Below the pieces are notes generated by a model. It saw only the letters and a program-made list of their open reading frames with translations, was not told the origin of the DNA and did not search any database. From NCBI GenBank assembly GCA_016191785.1, contig JACPVJ010000005.1:1-50116 (forward strand): 50,116 nt of DNA, in the 5' to 3' direction. This DNA comes from Myxococcales bacterium. GTDB lineage: Bacteria; Myxococcota_A; Polyangia; Polyangiales; Polyangiaceae. Positions 1 through 7,929 of this stretch are shown piece by piece. Positions within the stretch are counted from its first letter, which is position 1. Each line of letters starts with the position of its first letter. A program made the position numbers and the translations under genes.

Positions 1-390
1 GCCGCCACCGCCCGGCGAGCCGCCACCGCCCGGCGAGCCGCCACCGCCGGTCGCGCCACCACCGCCCGGTGCTCCGCCACCGCCAGTCGCGCCGCCACCG
101 CCCGGTGCTCCTCCACCGCCGGTTGCGCCGCCGGTCGCGCCATCCGCGCCGCCCGCGCCGTCGGGGGGCGGGGCGTCTCCGACGGGGCCGTCGACGGTGC
201 TCACGATGCCCGTGAGGTCGTTGGAGCACGTGCCCTGAATGCACACCAGGCCCTCCTGGCAGTCGTCGGCGCGGTAGCAGTCGCCGCCCAGACCCGCCTG
301 GCCTTGGGGGCCGCCGCAGGCGGCAGGCGCCCAGAACGCGCCGAGAATCAACACCGCTGCGAAGGTCCGAAAGGCGGTCTGCCGGTTCAT
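1..390 (-). CDS. Gly-rich tethered lipoprotein (3' end outside window)
   Basis: The reading frame runs leftwards from ATG at 388-390 and is still open at base 1, so the C-terminus is missing. The first 25 residues form a signal peptide that ends APAAC, a plausible but not ideal lipobox with Cys25. A short Cys-containing stretch follows (DCYRADDCQEGLVC), resembling the small disulfide modules of myxobacterial surface lipoproteins. From about residue 75 the protein becomes a repeat of GGGGAP/GGGGAT/GGGGSP blocks, likely a flexible tether from the membrane to a domain outside the window. The biotinyl-domain gene lies 33 bp upstream on the same strand and could share its transcript. Its function cannot be told from what is visible. 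Confidence 0.7.
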   Translation of the reverse strand, partial: MNRQTAFRTFAAVLILGAFWAPAACGGPQGQAGLGGDCYRADDCQEGLVCIQGTCSNDLTGIVSTVDGPVGDAPPPDGAGGADGATGGATGGGGAPGGGGATGGGGAPGGGGATGGGGSPGGGGSPGGGG

Positions 391-423
391 GCGCTGGCTA
401 TCATACCTCGGGGCGGCCCGAAG

Positions 424-657
424 TCATGCCAGCGTGAACAGAAGCGCGCCCTCTTCGACGACTCCGCCCTCGGCGACGTGGATGGCCTGGACCTGGCCCG
501 CGCTCGGTGCTTCCACGGGGATTTCCATCTTCATCGACTCGAGGATGGCGAGGGCCTGCTCTTCGACCACGGGGTCTCCGACCCGGACCAGCACCTTCCA
601 GACCGTGCCCGTGATCTGCGCTCGGACGTCGGTCGCCACCTGGGGACCATAACCCAC
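424..657 (-). CDS. Stand-alone biotinyl/lipoyl attachment domain protein
   Basis: This 77-residue protein is almost entirely one biotinyl domain. It carries the biotinylation motif ESMKMEIPV near the middle, in which the Lys between the two Met residues is the attachment site, and the surrounding hydrophobic pattern fits the beta-barrel hammerhead. Such single-domain carriers shuttle carboxyl groups for acyl-CoA or pyruvate carboxylases whose other subunits are encoded elsewhere; no carboxylase gene is visible here. The start is a GTG without a clear Shine-Dalgarno sequence, so the exact N-terminus is uncertain. A lipoyl rather than biotin cofactor is less likely because MKM is the classical biotin signature. 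Confidence 0.85.
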   Translation of the reverse strand: MGYGPQVATDVRAQITGTVWKVLVRVGDPVVEEQALAILESMKMEIPVEAPSAGQVQAIHVAEGGVVEEGALLFTLA

Positions 658-735
658 AATGGCTGAAGATTTCGGGGATCCGCCGGCGACCCAAGCGCCG
701 CTCGCCCGGGGTGTCGGACGGACCGTGCCGCTCGC

Positions 736-765
736 TTGGGCCGTTCCCCCCGAATGGATTAAGAT
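736..765 (+). promoter_or_regulatory. Candidate sigma70-type promoter for the coiled-coil gene
   Basis: TTGGGC (736-741) and TAAGAT (760-765) are separated by 18 bp and lie about 70 bp before the ATG at 837. The pair fits the consensus moderately well. It is placed by eye only. Confidence 0.35.
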
Positions 766-836
766 CCGCCGGTCCGAGGGGGCGCCACACTAGCTCTCGC
801 AAACTCGTTCGCCCGCTGCTACAGGAAAGTCCACCG

Positions 837-1589
837 ATGGCAGAAAACAAGGAAAGCTCGGTTCTCTTCTCCCTCAAGGAGCTCATGAGCCTCGAGGAGG
901 ACCGCATCAAGGCGGAAGAGGCCGACAAGGACGCGCGCGTTCGCGCCGAGGCCGACGCCCGCGCCGCTGCCGAGCGCGCCGCCCGCGACGCCGAAGAGGC
1001 GCGCGTGCGAGCCGAGGAAGAAGCGCGCCGCGTGGAAGAGCAGCGCCGTCGCGAAGAGGAAGCGCGGGTCACCGCGATCCACCAGGGCGAGATGGAGAAG
1101 GCTCGCGCCGAGGCCGAGCACCGCGCCCGGATGGAAGCGATGACCTCGCAGCAGGCCCACGAGCAACAGCTGGCCGCGCTCACCCAAGACAAGCACAAGA
1201 AGCGCCTGCAAATCATCGTGGGCGTCGTCTCCGGCGTGTTCGTGCTGGCCGCCGTGGTCGGCGGCATCTTGTGGAAGAAGTCCGCCGACGAGCGCGCCCG
1301 CGAGAAGATCGCGCTGGAAGCTCAGGCCAAGAGCGCTCAAGACGAGCTCGATCGACTCAAGCGCGAGTTCGACGAGAAAGAGAAGAAGGTCACCGAGCTC
1401 AAGCGCCAGATGGACAGCGCCAAGGACGAAGCCGAGCGCGCCAAGATCGAAGCGCAGCTCGCCAAGGCCAAGAAAGAGTCGGAAGAGGCGCGCGGCAAGC
1501 TGGGCCCCGGGCGCCCAGCCGGGGACAAGCCCGCGGGCGGCAAGCCGTGCAATTGCCCTCCGGGCGATCCGCTCTGCTCGTGTTTGTGA
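837..1589 (+). CDS. Single-span membrane protein with two charged coiled coils
   Basis: The predicted 250-residue protein has three parts. Residues 15-118 are an Ala/Glu/Arg-rich helix typical of a long coiled coil. Residues 124-146 are one hydrophobic span followed by KK. Residues 150-225 are a second coiled coil. The tail is Pro/Gly-rich and ends with a Cys cluster (CNCPPGDPLCSCL). There is no cleavable signal, so it is likely an inner-membrane protein with a cytoplasmic N-terminal rod and a periplasmic C-terminal rod, or the reverse. ATG 837 was chosen because AGGAAA lies 9 bp before it. I do not recognise the family. It sits 10 bp before pyrF, so co-transcription is likely, without implying a shared function. 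Confidence 0.8.
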   Translation: MAENKESSVLFSLKELMSLEEDRIKAEEADKDARVRAEADARAAAERAARDAEEARVRAEEEARRVEEQRRREEEARVTAIHQGEMEKARAEAEHRARMEAMTSQQAHEQQLAALTQDKHKKRLQIIVGVVSGVFVLAAVVGGILWKKSADERAREKIALEAQAKSAQDELDRLKREFDEKEKKVTELKRQMDSAKDEAERAKIEAQLAKAKKESEEARGKLGPGRPAGDKPAGGKPCNCPPGDPLCSCL

Positions 1590-1599
1590 GCGCCCGCAC

Positions 1600-2316
1600 G
1601 TGACGCCAGACAGCCCGCGCCGACGCCTCGCCTTCGCGCTCGATTACCCCGGCCTGGCCGAGGCGCGCGCGGGTGCGTCCGCGGTCCGCGAGTCCGTCGG
1701 CGTGCTCAAGGTCGGCCTCGAGCTGTTCGTTCGCGAGGGCCCGGCGGCGATCGCGCTCGGCACCGAGCTCGGCTGCGACGTGTTCCTGGATCTGAAGCTG
1801 CACGACATCCCCGAGACGGTCGATCGCGCCGTGGCCTCGGCAGCACACCACGGCGTGCGCTACCTCACCGTCCACGCGTGCGGCGGCCGGCGCATGCTCG
1901 AGCAAGCCGCCAAGCGGGCAGCGGGCAGCGGTCTCACCCTGCTCGCGGTCACGGTCCTGACCTCCCTCGACGATCGCGACCTCGCGGAGGTCGGCGTCGG
2001 CGCGACCACCGCCGACCACGCCCTGCGCCTGGCCGCCCTCGCCCGGGACTCGGGTATCGCGGGCCTGGTCTGCTCGGTGAACGAGGTCGCGCGGCTGCGC
2101 GAGCTGATGGGCCCCGAGGCGGTGCTGGTGACTCCGGGCATTCGCCCCGCGTCCGGCAACAGCGACGACCAGAAACGCACCGGCACGCCCGGCGCTGCGA
2201 TCCGCGCGGGGTCCAGCCTGCTGGTGGTCGGGCGCCCGATTCGCGACGCGGCGGATCCGCCGGCCACGGCCCGCGCCATCTGCGCCGAGATCGCCGAGGC
2301 CGAGGGTGCCGGCTGA
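1600..2316 (+). CDS. pyrF: Orotidine 5'-phosphate decarboxylase
   Basis: Catalyses the last step of UMP synthesis, decarboxylating OMP in the cytoplasm. The 238-residue protein shows the family signature at residues 64-70 (DLKLHDI), which supplies the Asp-Lys-Asp catalytic network, plus the early LDYP and VLKVGLEL strands and the late phosphate-binding segment VTPGIRPA followed by VVGRPI. The length fits bacterial PyrF. The start is a GTG 10 bp after the previous stop. The 3' end overlaps the start of the rRNA methyltransferase by 11 bp, suggesting translational coupling. No attenuator or PyrR site is apparent. Confidence 0.95.
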   Translation: MTPDSPRRRLAFALDYPGLAEARAGASAVRESVGVLKVGLELFVREGPAAIALGTELGCDVFLDLKLHDIPETVDRAVASAAHHGVRYLTVHACGGRRMLEQAAKRAAGSGLTLLAVTVLTSLDDRDLAEVGVGATTADHALRLAALARDSGIAGLVCSVNEVARLRELMGPEAVLVTPGIRPASGNSDDQKRTGTPGAAIRAGSSLLVVGRPIRDAADPPATARAICAEIAEAEGAG

Positions 2317-3037
2317 CGACCGCTTGGTCGCGGGCCTGCAGCCGGTCCGCGAGGCGATCCGCGTGCACGGCAGCGCCCTGGTCCGGGTGCTGGTCGACGA
2401 CCGCCGCCTGCCCCGACTCGACGCGGTGGCGCGCTTCGCCACCGACCAGGGGGTACCCCGGGTCGAACGGGTGTCGCGCCGCGATCTCGAGCGGCTCTCG
2501 GAGGGCGCCCAGCACCAGGGCGTGCTCGCGTTCGCGCCGCCCCTCGCGCTCATCGCACCCGACCGCCTCTGGGCAGAGCCCGCCCTCTTGGCGGTGGCCC
2601 TGGACGGCGTCCAGGACCCGCAGAACTTCGGCGCGGTGATCCGCAGCGCGGTGGGGATTGCCGGGGCCGCGGTGGTCTGGGGCGAGCACGCGTCGGCGCC
2701 CCTCAGCACCGCCACCTTCCGGGCCTCTGCGGGCGCCATCGAGCACGCGCGGCTGTGCCGCGTCCGGTCGCTCACCGGCTCACTCGCGGCGGCACGAGAC
2801 GCCGGCGCTCAGGTGGTCGGGCTCGACGCCCACGCCGACGTCGATCTGACCCAGGTCGATCTGACCGGGCCCACCGTGCTGGTGATCGGCAGCGAGGGCG
2901 AAGGCATGGCGCGGGGCGTGCGACGCGCGTGCAGCGTGCTGGCTCGTCTGGTGCGCGAGCCGCGGCTCGACTCGCTGAACGCGTCGGTCGCCGCCGGCAT
3001 CGCCCTGTACGAAGCAATTCGCCAACGGACTCGCTGA
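2306..3037 (+). CDS. rlmB: TrmH/SpoU-family 23S rRNA ribose 2'-O-methyltransferase (RlmB-like)
   Basis: SAM-dependent SPOUT methyltransferase. An N-terminal L30e-like substrate-binding domain (about residues 1-85) is followed by the knotted catalytic domain. The three SpoU motifs are present: NFGAVIRSA, then VIGSEGEGM, then SLNASVAAGIALYE at the end, which form the SAM-binding knot. The length (243) and domain order match RlmB, which modifies G2251 of E. coli 23S rRNA; the exact target here is inferred. The GTG start lies inside pyrF, and an in-frame alternative start is not evident. The gene ends before a 201-bp convergent intergenic region. Confidence 0.88.
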   Translation: MPADDRLVAGLQPVREAIRVHGSALVRVLVDDRRLPRLDAVARFATDQGVPRVERVSRRDLERLSEGAQHQGVLAFAPPLALIAPDRLWAEPALLAVALDGVQDPQNFGAVIRSAVGIAGAAVVWGEHASAPLSTATFRASAGAIEHARLCRVRSLTGSLAAARDAGAQVVGLDAHADVDLTQVDLTGPTVLVIGSEGEGMARGVRRACSVLARLVREPRLDSLNASVAAGIALYEAIRQRTR

Positions 3038-3114
3038 GTTCGATCCCAGCCTTCGCGCGAGTCACGAGCTTCGCCGGATGGACTGAACACCCGTGACGCG
3101 TTCACCCGCGCTCG

Positions 3115-3129
3115 TTCCATTCAATGGAA
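3115..3129. repeat. Perfect 7-bp inverted repeat in convergent intergenic region
   Basis: TTCCATT-C-AATGGAA is a perfect dyad in the 201-bp gap between the rRNA methyltransferase and the cysteine desulfurase. The one-base spacer is too short for a normal RNA hairpin loop, so it may be a protein-binding site or chance. No gene is supported in 3038-3238. Confidence 0.35.
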
Positions 3130-3161
3130 TGGCTGGGCGCACGCTGACCCGCGACGAAAAG

Positions 3162-3179
3162 CTGATCGATTCCGATCAG
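3162..3179. terminator. Possible bidirectional hairpin between convergent genes
   Basis: CTGATCG-ATTC-CGATCAG forms a perfect 7-bp stem with a 4-base loop, extendable by a G-T and an A-T pair. It lies between two converging genes, where a shared terminator is expected. Neither strand has a strong T run after it, so intrinsic termination would be weak. Confidence 0.35.
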
Positions 3180-3238
3180 TTGCGCGCCGGCAGATCACCC
3201 CTCGCCTGAGGAAAACCGGGTCCGGTTCATGCGATACC

Positions 3239-4354
3239 TCAGGCGATCGCCGTCGGCGGCGGAAGCACGCGGACCAGAACGGAAATCGCGAAACCTACGT
3301 CGTCGGCAGTGGTGCCGTCGCCCAGGCTGACGCGAATCGAGCGCTGCGCGCGCTCCTCGCCGAGCATCGCCCGAAGCACCGGCGAGGCTTCGGCCGATCC
3401 GGCGGAGCAGGCGCTGCCGCTCGAGACGGCCACCCCGGCGAGATCGAGCGCGGCCACCAGCTCGTCGCCGCGCGCGCCGGGGACGTGCAGGCTGCTGACG
3501 TGAGCGACGCGGTGCTCGGTGACGTTGGGCTCGGCGAGACCGGCCAGCGCCGCCTCGATCCGGTCCCGCTCGGCGGCCAGCCGCGCGTAGCGAGCCGGTC
3601 CATCGGCCGAATGCGCGAGCGAGGCCAGAAAGCCGGCGGCCAGAACGGCGTCCTGGGTTCCGGGTCGAAGCCCGCGCTCTTGGCTGCCGCCCCAGGTGAG
3701 CGGGCGAAGCCGGCTCGGGTTGCCCCGGAAGACCAGCGCACCGATGCCCTTTGGACCGCGCAGCTTGTGGGCGCCGAGGGCGATGCTGTCGGCTCGGCGA
3801 AAGAGCTCGGGCTCGACCTTGCCGACGGCCTGGACGGCGTCGACGTGGAGGCGCGCCTCGCCCCCACGAACGACCTCGAAGATCTCCGACACGGGCTGCA
3901 CCACGCCGGTCTCGTGATTGACGGCGGTGATCGCAACGGTCGCCCCGGGCCCGAGCGAGCCGAGCGCCTCGCGCACCGAATCGGGGTCGAGCCGACCGCT
4001 GCGGGGGATCGGCAGCCAGACCACCGGCACGCCCCGGGCGGCCAAGGCCTCGGCGGCCTTCGTCACCGACGGGTGGTCGAGCCGGCTCGCGACCAGCGCT
4101 TCGGCGCCCGACAGCGCGAGGTTGTTGGCTTCGGTTCCGCCGGAGGTCAGGACCACGTCGCGGGGATCGGACTCGACGAGCCGCGCGATCGCTTCGCGAA
4201 GCGTTTCGATGAGCGCGCGGGCCTTCCGCCCCTCGGCGTGGACGCTGGCCGGGTTGCCCCACGCTTCGAGCGCAGTCGCCCGCATCACCTCGACGACCTC
4301 GGGAAGCGGCGGAGTCGTTGCGTTCCAATCCAGATAGACTCGGCGCGCACTCAT
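3239..4354 (-). CDS. Cysteine desulfurase (NifS/IscS-like, class V aminotransferase fold)
   Basis: PLP enzyme that removes sulfur from L-cysteine for Fe-S clusters, thiamine or tRNA thiolation. Visible residues are His94 (DHPSV), the NHETG motif at 146-150 (a His replaces the usual second Asn), PLP Lys197 in GAHKLRGPKG, and the active-site Cys316 in the loop SSGSACSAGS. The short loop around Cys316 and the 371-residue length suggest a group I (NifS/IscS) enzyme. No scaffold gene is adjacent; a frataxin gene is present at 28.9 kb. Its start overlaps the stop of the upstream histidine kinase by 4 bp, so the two are probably translationally coupled. The biological sulfur acceptor is unknown. Confidence 0.92.
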   Translation of the reverse strand: MSARRVYLDWNATTPPLPEVVEVMRATALEAWGNPASVHAEGRKARALIETLREAIARLVESDPRDVVLTSGGTEANNLALSGAEALVASRLDHPSVTKAAEALAARGVPVVWLPIPRSGRLDPDSVREALGSLGPGATVAITAVNHETGVVQPVSEIFEVVRGGEARLHVDAVQAVGKVEPELFRRADSIALGAHKLRGPKGIGALVFRGNPSRLRPLTWGGSQERGLRPGTQDAVLAAGFLASLAHSADGPARYARLAAERDRIEAALAGLAEPNVTEHRVAHVSSLHVPGARGDELVAALDLAGVAVSSGSACSAGSAEASPVLRAMLGEERAQRSIRVSLGDGTTADDVGFAISVLVRVLPPPTAIA

Positions 4355-5565
4355 GCGCGCGGCGCCCGTTCCGGAACCAGCACGGTGAAGGCGGCGCCGC
4401 CGAGCCGGACCCCTCCGATGCGCTCGTCGGCGGGCGAGGTCACCCGCGCGTCGCCGCCGTGGCCCCGGGCGATCCCCCGGACGATCGCGAGGCCGATCCC
4501 GGTCCCGCCGTGGGCCCGCGTGGGCGAGCCGTCCACCTGGTAGAACGGCTCGAACAGCCGCTCCAGCGTCTCGGCCGGCACGCCCGGCCCGGTGTCGGCG
4601 ACCACCACCTCGACGTGGCCCGAAGCGAGGCGGCGCACGCGGACGCCGACGCTGCCGCCCGAGGGCGTGAACTTGAGGGCGTTGTCGAGCAGGTGATCGA
4701 GCGCCTGGCCGAGACGCTCGGGGTCGCCCTGGCCCGAGAGCCCGTCCGGGATCTCGGTCGCGACCGCGAGGGACGCGGTCTCGAAGTGCGCGCTGCGCCG
4801 CCCGAGAGCGCGCCGGAAGATCTCACCGAAGTCCACCGGTCGCACCGCCAGCTTGAGCTTGCCGGTCTCGAGCGCCGTCACGTCGAGCAGGTTGTCGATC
4901 AGCCCCCGCAGCCGTTCGACGCACTCGCCCATGGCGCGCAGCGCCTTCGCTTGCGCGGGCACCAGGGGCCCCAGCTCCTGGTCGGCCAAGAGCTTCACGT
5001 AGCCGACGATCGGCGTCATCGGGGTCGCCAGCTCGTGGGAGATGTTTCGATAGAACTCCTTGCGGGCGACGTCGACCTCGCGCAGGCGCTCGTTGGCGCT
5101 CTCGAGCTCGGCGACCTTTTGCTCCAGATGCGCGGCGATCTTCTGGCTCTGCAGTCGGAGCTGTTTTCCCGTCTGGTCGGGCGAGACCTGCTCCCGGCGG
5201 CCGTCCAGATAGCCGCGAAGCGTGGTCGCGAACGATCGCGCGTCGATGGGCTTCTGCAAGAAGCCATCGCAGCCCACCGCGAGGCTGGTCTCGCGGCTCC
5301 CCTCCGCCGTGATCGCCACGATCGGCACTCCGAACAGCTCGGGCTGGGAGCGCAGGCGGAGCGTGACCTCGTAGCCGTCGAGGCCCGGCATGGCGATGTC
5401 CACCAGCACCAGATCCGGGCGCTCGGTCCCGGCCATCCGAATGCCTTCCAGGCCGTCGCGCGCATCCACGACGTCGAAGCCGGCAGCGGTCAGCAGCTTG
5501 CGCACCAGCAAGCGGTTGGCGGGGTCGTCCTCGATGTGCAAGACCTTGGGCACTGCGACCGCCAT
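4351..5565 (-). CDS. Receiver-histidine kinase (response regulator fused to HATPase)
   Basis: A soluble hybrid signalling protein of about 404 residues. A CheY-like receiver comes first (phospho-acceptor Asp56 in LVDIAMPG, Lys105 in LQKPI). A coiled linker (about 132-165), a HisKA domain with His177 in NISHELATP, and a HATPase domain with the N box DNALKFT near 295, a DTGPG G1 box and GGTGIGLAIV G2 box follow. There are no membrane segments, so the input is probably phosphorylation of the receiver by another kinase. ATG 5565 begins just before the receiver; a start 27 bp upstream is also open. It overlaps the cysteine desulfurase gene by 4 bp. Separate output regulators are not encoded nearby. 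Confidence 0.9.
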   Translation of the reverse strand: MAVAVPKVLHIEDDPANRLLVRKLLTAAGFDVVDARDGLEGIRMAGTERPDLVLVDIAMPGLDGYEVTLRLRSQPELFGVPIVAITAEGSRETSLAVGCDGFLQKPIDARSFATTLRGYLDGRREQVSPDQTGKQLRLQSQKIAAHLEQKVAELESANERLREVDVARKEFYRNISHELATPMTPIVGYVKLLADQELGPLVPAQAKALRAMGECVERLRGLIDNLLDVTALETGKLKLAVRPVDFGEIFRRALGRRSAHFETASLAVATEIPDGLSGQGDPERLGQALDHLLDNALKFTPSGGSVGVRVRRLASGHVEVVVADTGPGVPAETLERLFEPFYQVDGSPTRAHGGTGIGLAIVRGIARGHGGDARVTSPADERIGGVRLGGAAFTVLVPERAPRA

Positions 5566-5648
5566 CTTTGCCGTCGTTCGCCGGCTCGGCAAGCCGGGGC
5601 CGGAGTTCCCGGTTGAAAAGCGACGGGCTTGGGCCTAGGAGCAGGTCA

Positions 5649-6134
5649 ATGACTCGCCTCTGTTTCGCCGTCGCCTGCCTCGCGGTCTCGGGTTGCGCCG
5701 ACCTCACCGCCCCCTCGGCCTCGTCGCGGTCGCAGGCCGGCGACGCTCCCGCCGCGGCCAAGCAGGCCGCGCAGCAACCCACCGCGCCGGCGGCGGATCC
5801 CAACGCCCGACTGAACAAGGTGCGAGCCTCGCACGTGCTGGTGGCGTACCAGGGCTCGGCGCGCTCCCAGGCCACGCGCAGCAAAGACGAGGCGAAGCAG
5901 CTGGCCGAGGGGCTGTTGAACCGGCTGCGCGGCGGCGGAGCGAAGTTCGAGGACGTCGCCAAACAGCACTCCGACGACCCCAGCGCCAAGGCGCGCGGCG
6001 GCGACCTGGGCGCGTTCGATCGCTTCACCATGACCAAGCCGTTCGCCGACGCCGCCTTCGGTCTGGACGTCGGGCAGCTCTCGGGCGTGGTCGAGACCGA
6101 GTTCGGGTTCCACATCATCAAGCGCACCGAATGA
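5649..6134 (+). CDS. Parvulin-type peptidyl-prolyl isomerase lipoprotein
   Basis: A 161-residue protein with a short signal peptide and lipobox VSGC (Cys16), then an Ala/Gln/Pro-rich linker, then one PpiC rotamase domain from about residue 57. The rotamase has the typical RASHVLVAY, KFEDVAKQHSDD, GGDLGAF and GFHIIKR segments. It should catalyse prolyl isomerisation and help fold proteins in the periplasm while anchored in a membrane. ATG 5649 was chosen for the AGGAG about 6 bp upstream and because it starts the signal peptide. The stop overlaps the lnt start (ATGA), so this lipoprotein is translationally coupled to the enzyme that would complete its own acylation. Confidence 0.9.
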   Translation: MTRLCFAVACLAVSGCADLTAPSASSRSQAGDAPAAAKQAAQQPTAPAADPNARLNKVRASHVLVAYQGSARSQATRSKDEAKQLAEGLLNRLRGGGAKFEDVAKQHSDDPSAKARGGDLGAFDRFTMTKPFADAAFGLDVGQLSGVVETEFGFHIIKRTE

Positions 6135-7690
6135 GCTCGCCGGCAGCCGAAAGTACCGGGGTTTTCCCGCTGAAAAAGCGCATGGCCCACGGCCTGGCGC
6201 TGCTCTCCGGGCTGCTCTACTTCCTGGCCTTCCCCGGCATCGATCTCTGGCCGCTGGCCTTCGTCGCCTGGGTGCCGCTGATCGTCGCGCTGCGCGGGCA
6301 GAGCCCCCGCACCGGCGCCGCCCTCGGCTGGACCGCGGGCTTTACCATGACGATGTGCGGCTTCTATTGGCTGCTCGAGATGCTGAAGACCTTCAGCGGT
6401 TTTCCCACCGCGCTCTGCCTGGTCTTCATGTCGATCCTCTGCGCGTACCAAGCCGGGCGCGTGGCGCTGTGCGGGTGGCTCCACGCTCGCTCGGCCCAGC
6501 GGGGCTGGCCCACGGGCGTGGCCTTCGCCGGCGCCTTCGTCGCCAGCGAGCTGATGTTTCCGCTGCTCTTCCCCTGGGTGTACGCCGCGACGGTGCACCA
6601 GATCCCGGTCCTCTTGCAGCTGGCCGAGCTGGGCGGGCCGACGGCCGTGGGCCTCTGCCTGGTGGCGGCGAACCTTGCGGTGACCGAGCTCGTGCTCGCG
6701 CGGCTCGAGAGGCGAAAGCCCAACTGGAAGCTGACGGGCGCGCTCGCCGCCGCGCCGCTTGTCGCAGCCATTTATGGCTTCGTCCGGATCCCGATGATCG
6801 ACGCTCAGACCCGAGCCGCACCCAAGGCCCGGGTCGGCATCGTGCAGGCGAACATGAGCCTGATGGGCAAACGGCGCGACAAGCACGAGGGCCTTCGCCG
6901 ACACCTCGATCTGACCAAGCAGCTGCAGACCAGCGGCCCGCTCGATCTGGTGGTGTGGAGCGAGACCAGCGTGATGGCGCCGCAAGACGAAGAGATCGCG
7001 CCGGCCCTGTATCGCAACCAGTTCACCGCGTCGCTGGGCGCGCCCGCGATCTTCGGCGCGGTGCTGGTGCGCCGGGTGCAAGACGCTCGAAACTACGTGC
7101 TGTTCAACTCGGCCTTGCTCAGCGACGGTCGGGGCGAGGTCACGGGGCGGTACGACAAACAATTCTTGCTCGCCTTCGGCGAGTACCTCCCGTTCGGCGA
7201 GCAGTTCCCGAAGCTCTACGAGATCTCGCAAAACTCGGGGCGATTCTCCCCCGGAACCACGCTGGCGCCCCTCGCGCTCGGCGGCCGGGGGATCGCGACC
7301 TTCATCTGCTACGAGGACATCAGCCCCTCGTTCGTGCGGTCGATCGTCCGGACCGGCCCGACGGATCTGCTGGTCAACATCACCAACGACGCCTGGTTCG
7401 GCGACACCACCGAACCGTGGATCCACCTGGCGCTGGCCAAGCTGCGCGCCATCGAGCACCGCCGTTTCCTGGTGCGTTCGACCAACAGCGGGGTCAGCGC
7501 CTTCGTCGATCCGGTGGGTCGCGTGATGAGCCACTCGGGAACGTTCCGCCAAGAGGCGCTCGCCGCCGAGGTCGCGTGGCTCCGGCCGTGGACCCTGTTC
7601 GGCGCGCTGGGCAACGCGCCGTGGTGGCTGGTCAGCGCGGGCGCGCTCGCCATGGCCTTTGTTCGCCGCAAGCGCGCGGCGAGCGAATAA
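6131..7690 (+). CDS. lnt: Apolipoprotein N-acyltransferase
   Basis: Adds the third acyl chain to the N-terminal Cys of lipoproteins in the inner membrane. The 519-residue protein has an N-terminal block of membrane spans (to about residue 235) followed by a nitrilase-like domain. The catalytic triad can be read as Glu278 (VWSET), Lys343 (GRYDKQFL) and Cys393 (FICYED), with spacings close to those of the E. coli enzyme. A final hydrophobic span (WWLVSAGALAMAF) ends the protein. It is coupled to the upstream parvulin gene by a 4-bp overlap. Lgt and LspA are encoded at 16.9-18.6 kb, completing the pathway inside this window. Confidence 0.96.
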   Translation: MSSPAAESTGVFPLKKRMAHGLALLSGLLYFLAFPGIDLWPLAFVAWVPLIVALRGQSPRTGAALGWTAGFTMTMCGFYWLLEMLKTFSGFPTALCLVFMSILCAYQAGRVALCGWLHARSAQRGWPTGVAFAGAFVASELMFPLLFPWVYAATVHQIPVLLQLAELGGPTAVGLCLVAANLAVTELVLARLERRKPNWKLTGALAAAPLVAAIYGFVRIPMIDAQTRAAPKARVGIVQANMSLMGKRRDKHEGLRRHLDLTKQLQTSGPLDLVVWSETSVMAPQDEEIAPALYRNQFTASLGAPAIFGAVLVRRVQDARNYVLFNSALLSDGRGEVTGRYDKQFLLAFGEYLPFGEQFPKLYEISQNSGRFSPGTTLAPLALGGRGIATFICYEDISPSFVRSIVRTGPTDLLVNITNDAWFGDTTEPWIHLALAKLRAIEHRRFLVRSTNSGVSAFVDPVGRVMSHSGTFRQEALAAEVAWLRPWTLFGALGNAPWWLVSAGALAMAFVRRKRAASE

Positions 7691-7754
7691 CCTCGCAGCG
7701 GTCCCCGTCGAACCGGCGTGTGCGGCCCCGTGTAGGGCGCAGTGAGTGCTGGCA

Positions 7755-7911
7755 GGCTTCGGGAATTTTTCGGTTTTGGTCGCGTATGCTCAGGTAATCG
7801 GCGAGCGCGCTTCGGAAGATGGCTACCGAGTGAGGACTGTGACAAGCTCGGGCTAACCCATTAGGCCTGCGCACAAAGCGAATGACTCGAGCGGCTTCTG
7901 GGATTTTTCGG
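7755..7911 (+). repeat. Two imperfect 19-bp direct repeats in intergenic region
   Basis: GGCTTCGGGAATTTTTCGG (7755-7773) recurs as GGCTTCTGGGATTTTTCGG (7893-7911), 138 bp apart, with the second copy ending 18 bp before the ATG at 7930. The T-rich core stands out in this GC-rich DNA. They may be binding sites for a regulator of the lipoprotein gene. The rest of the gap 7691-7929 holds no gene that I can support. Confidence 0.35.
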
Positions 7912-7929
7912 GGTAACAAGGGAGATTCG

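Noticed and set aside
5613..5641. Promoter TTGAAA-N17-TAGGAG before the parvulin gene
   Set aside because: The -10-like TAGGAG would overlap the ribosome-binding site, so a transcript from it would lose that site.
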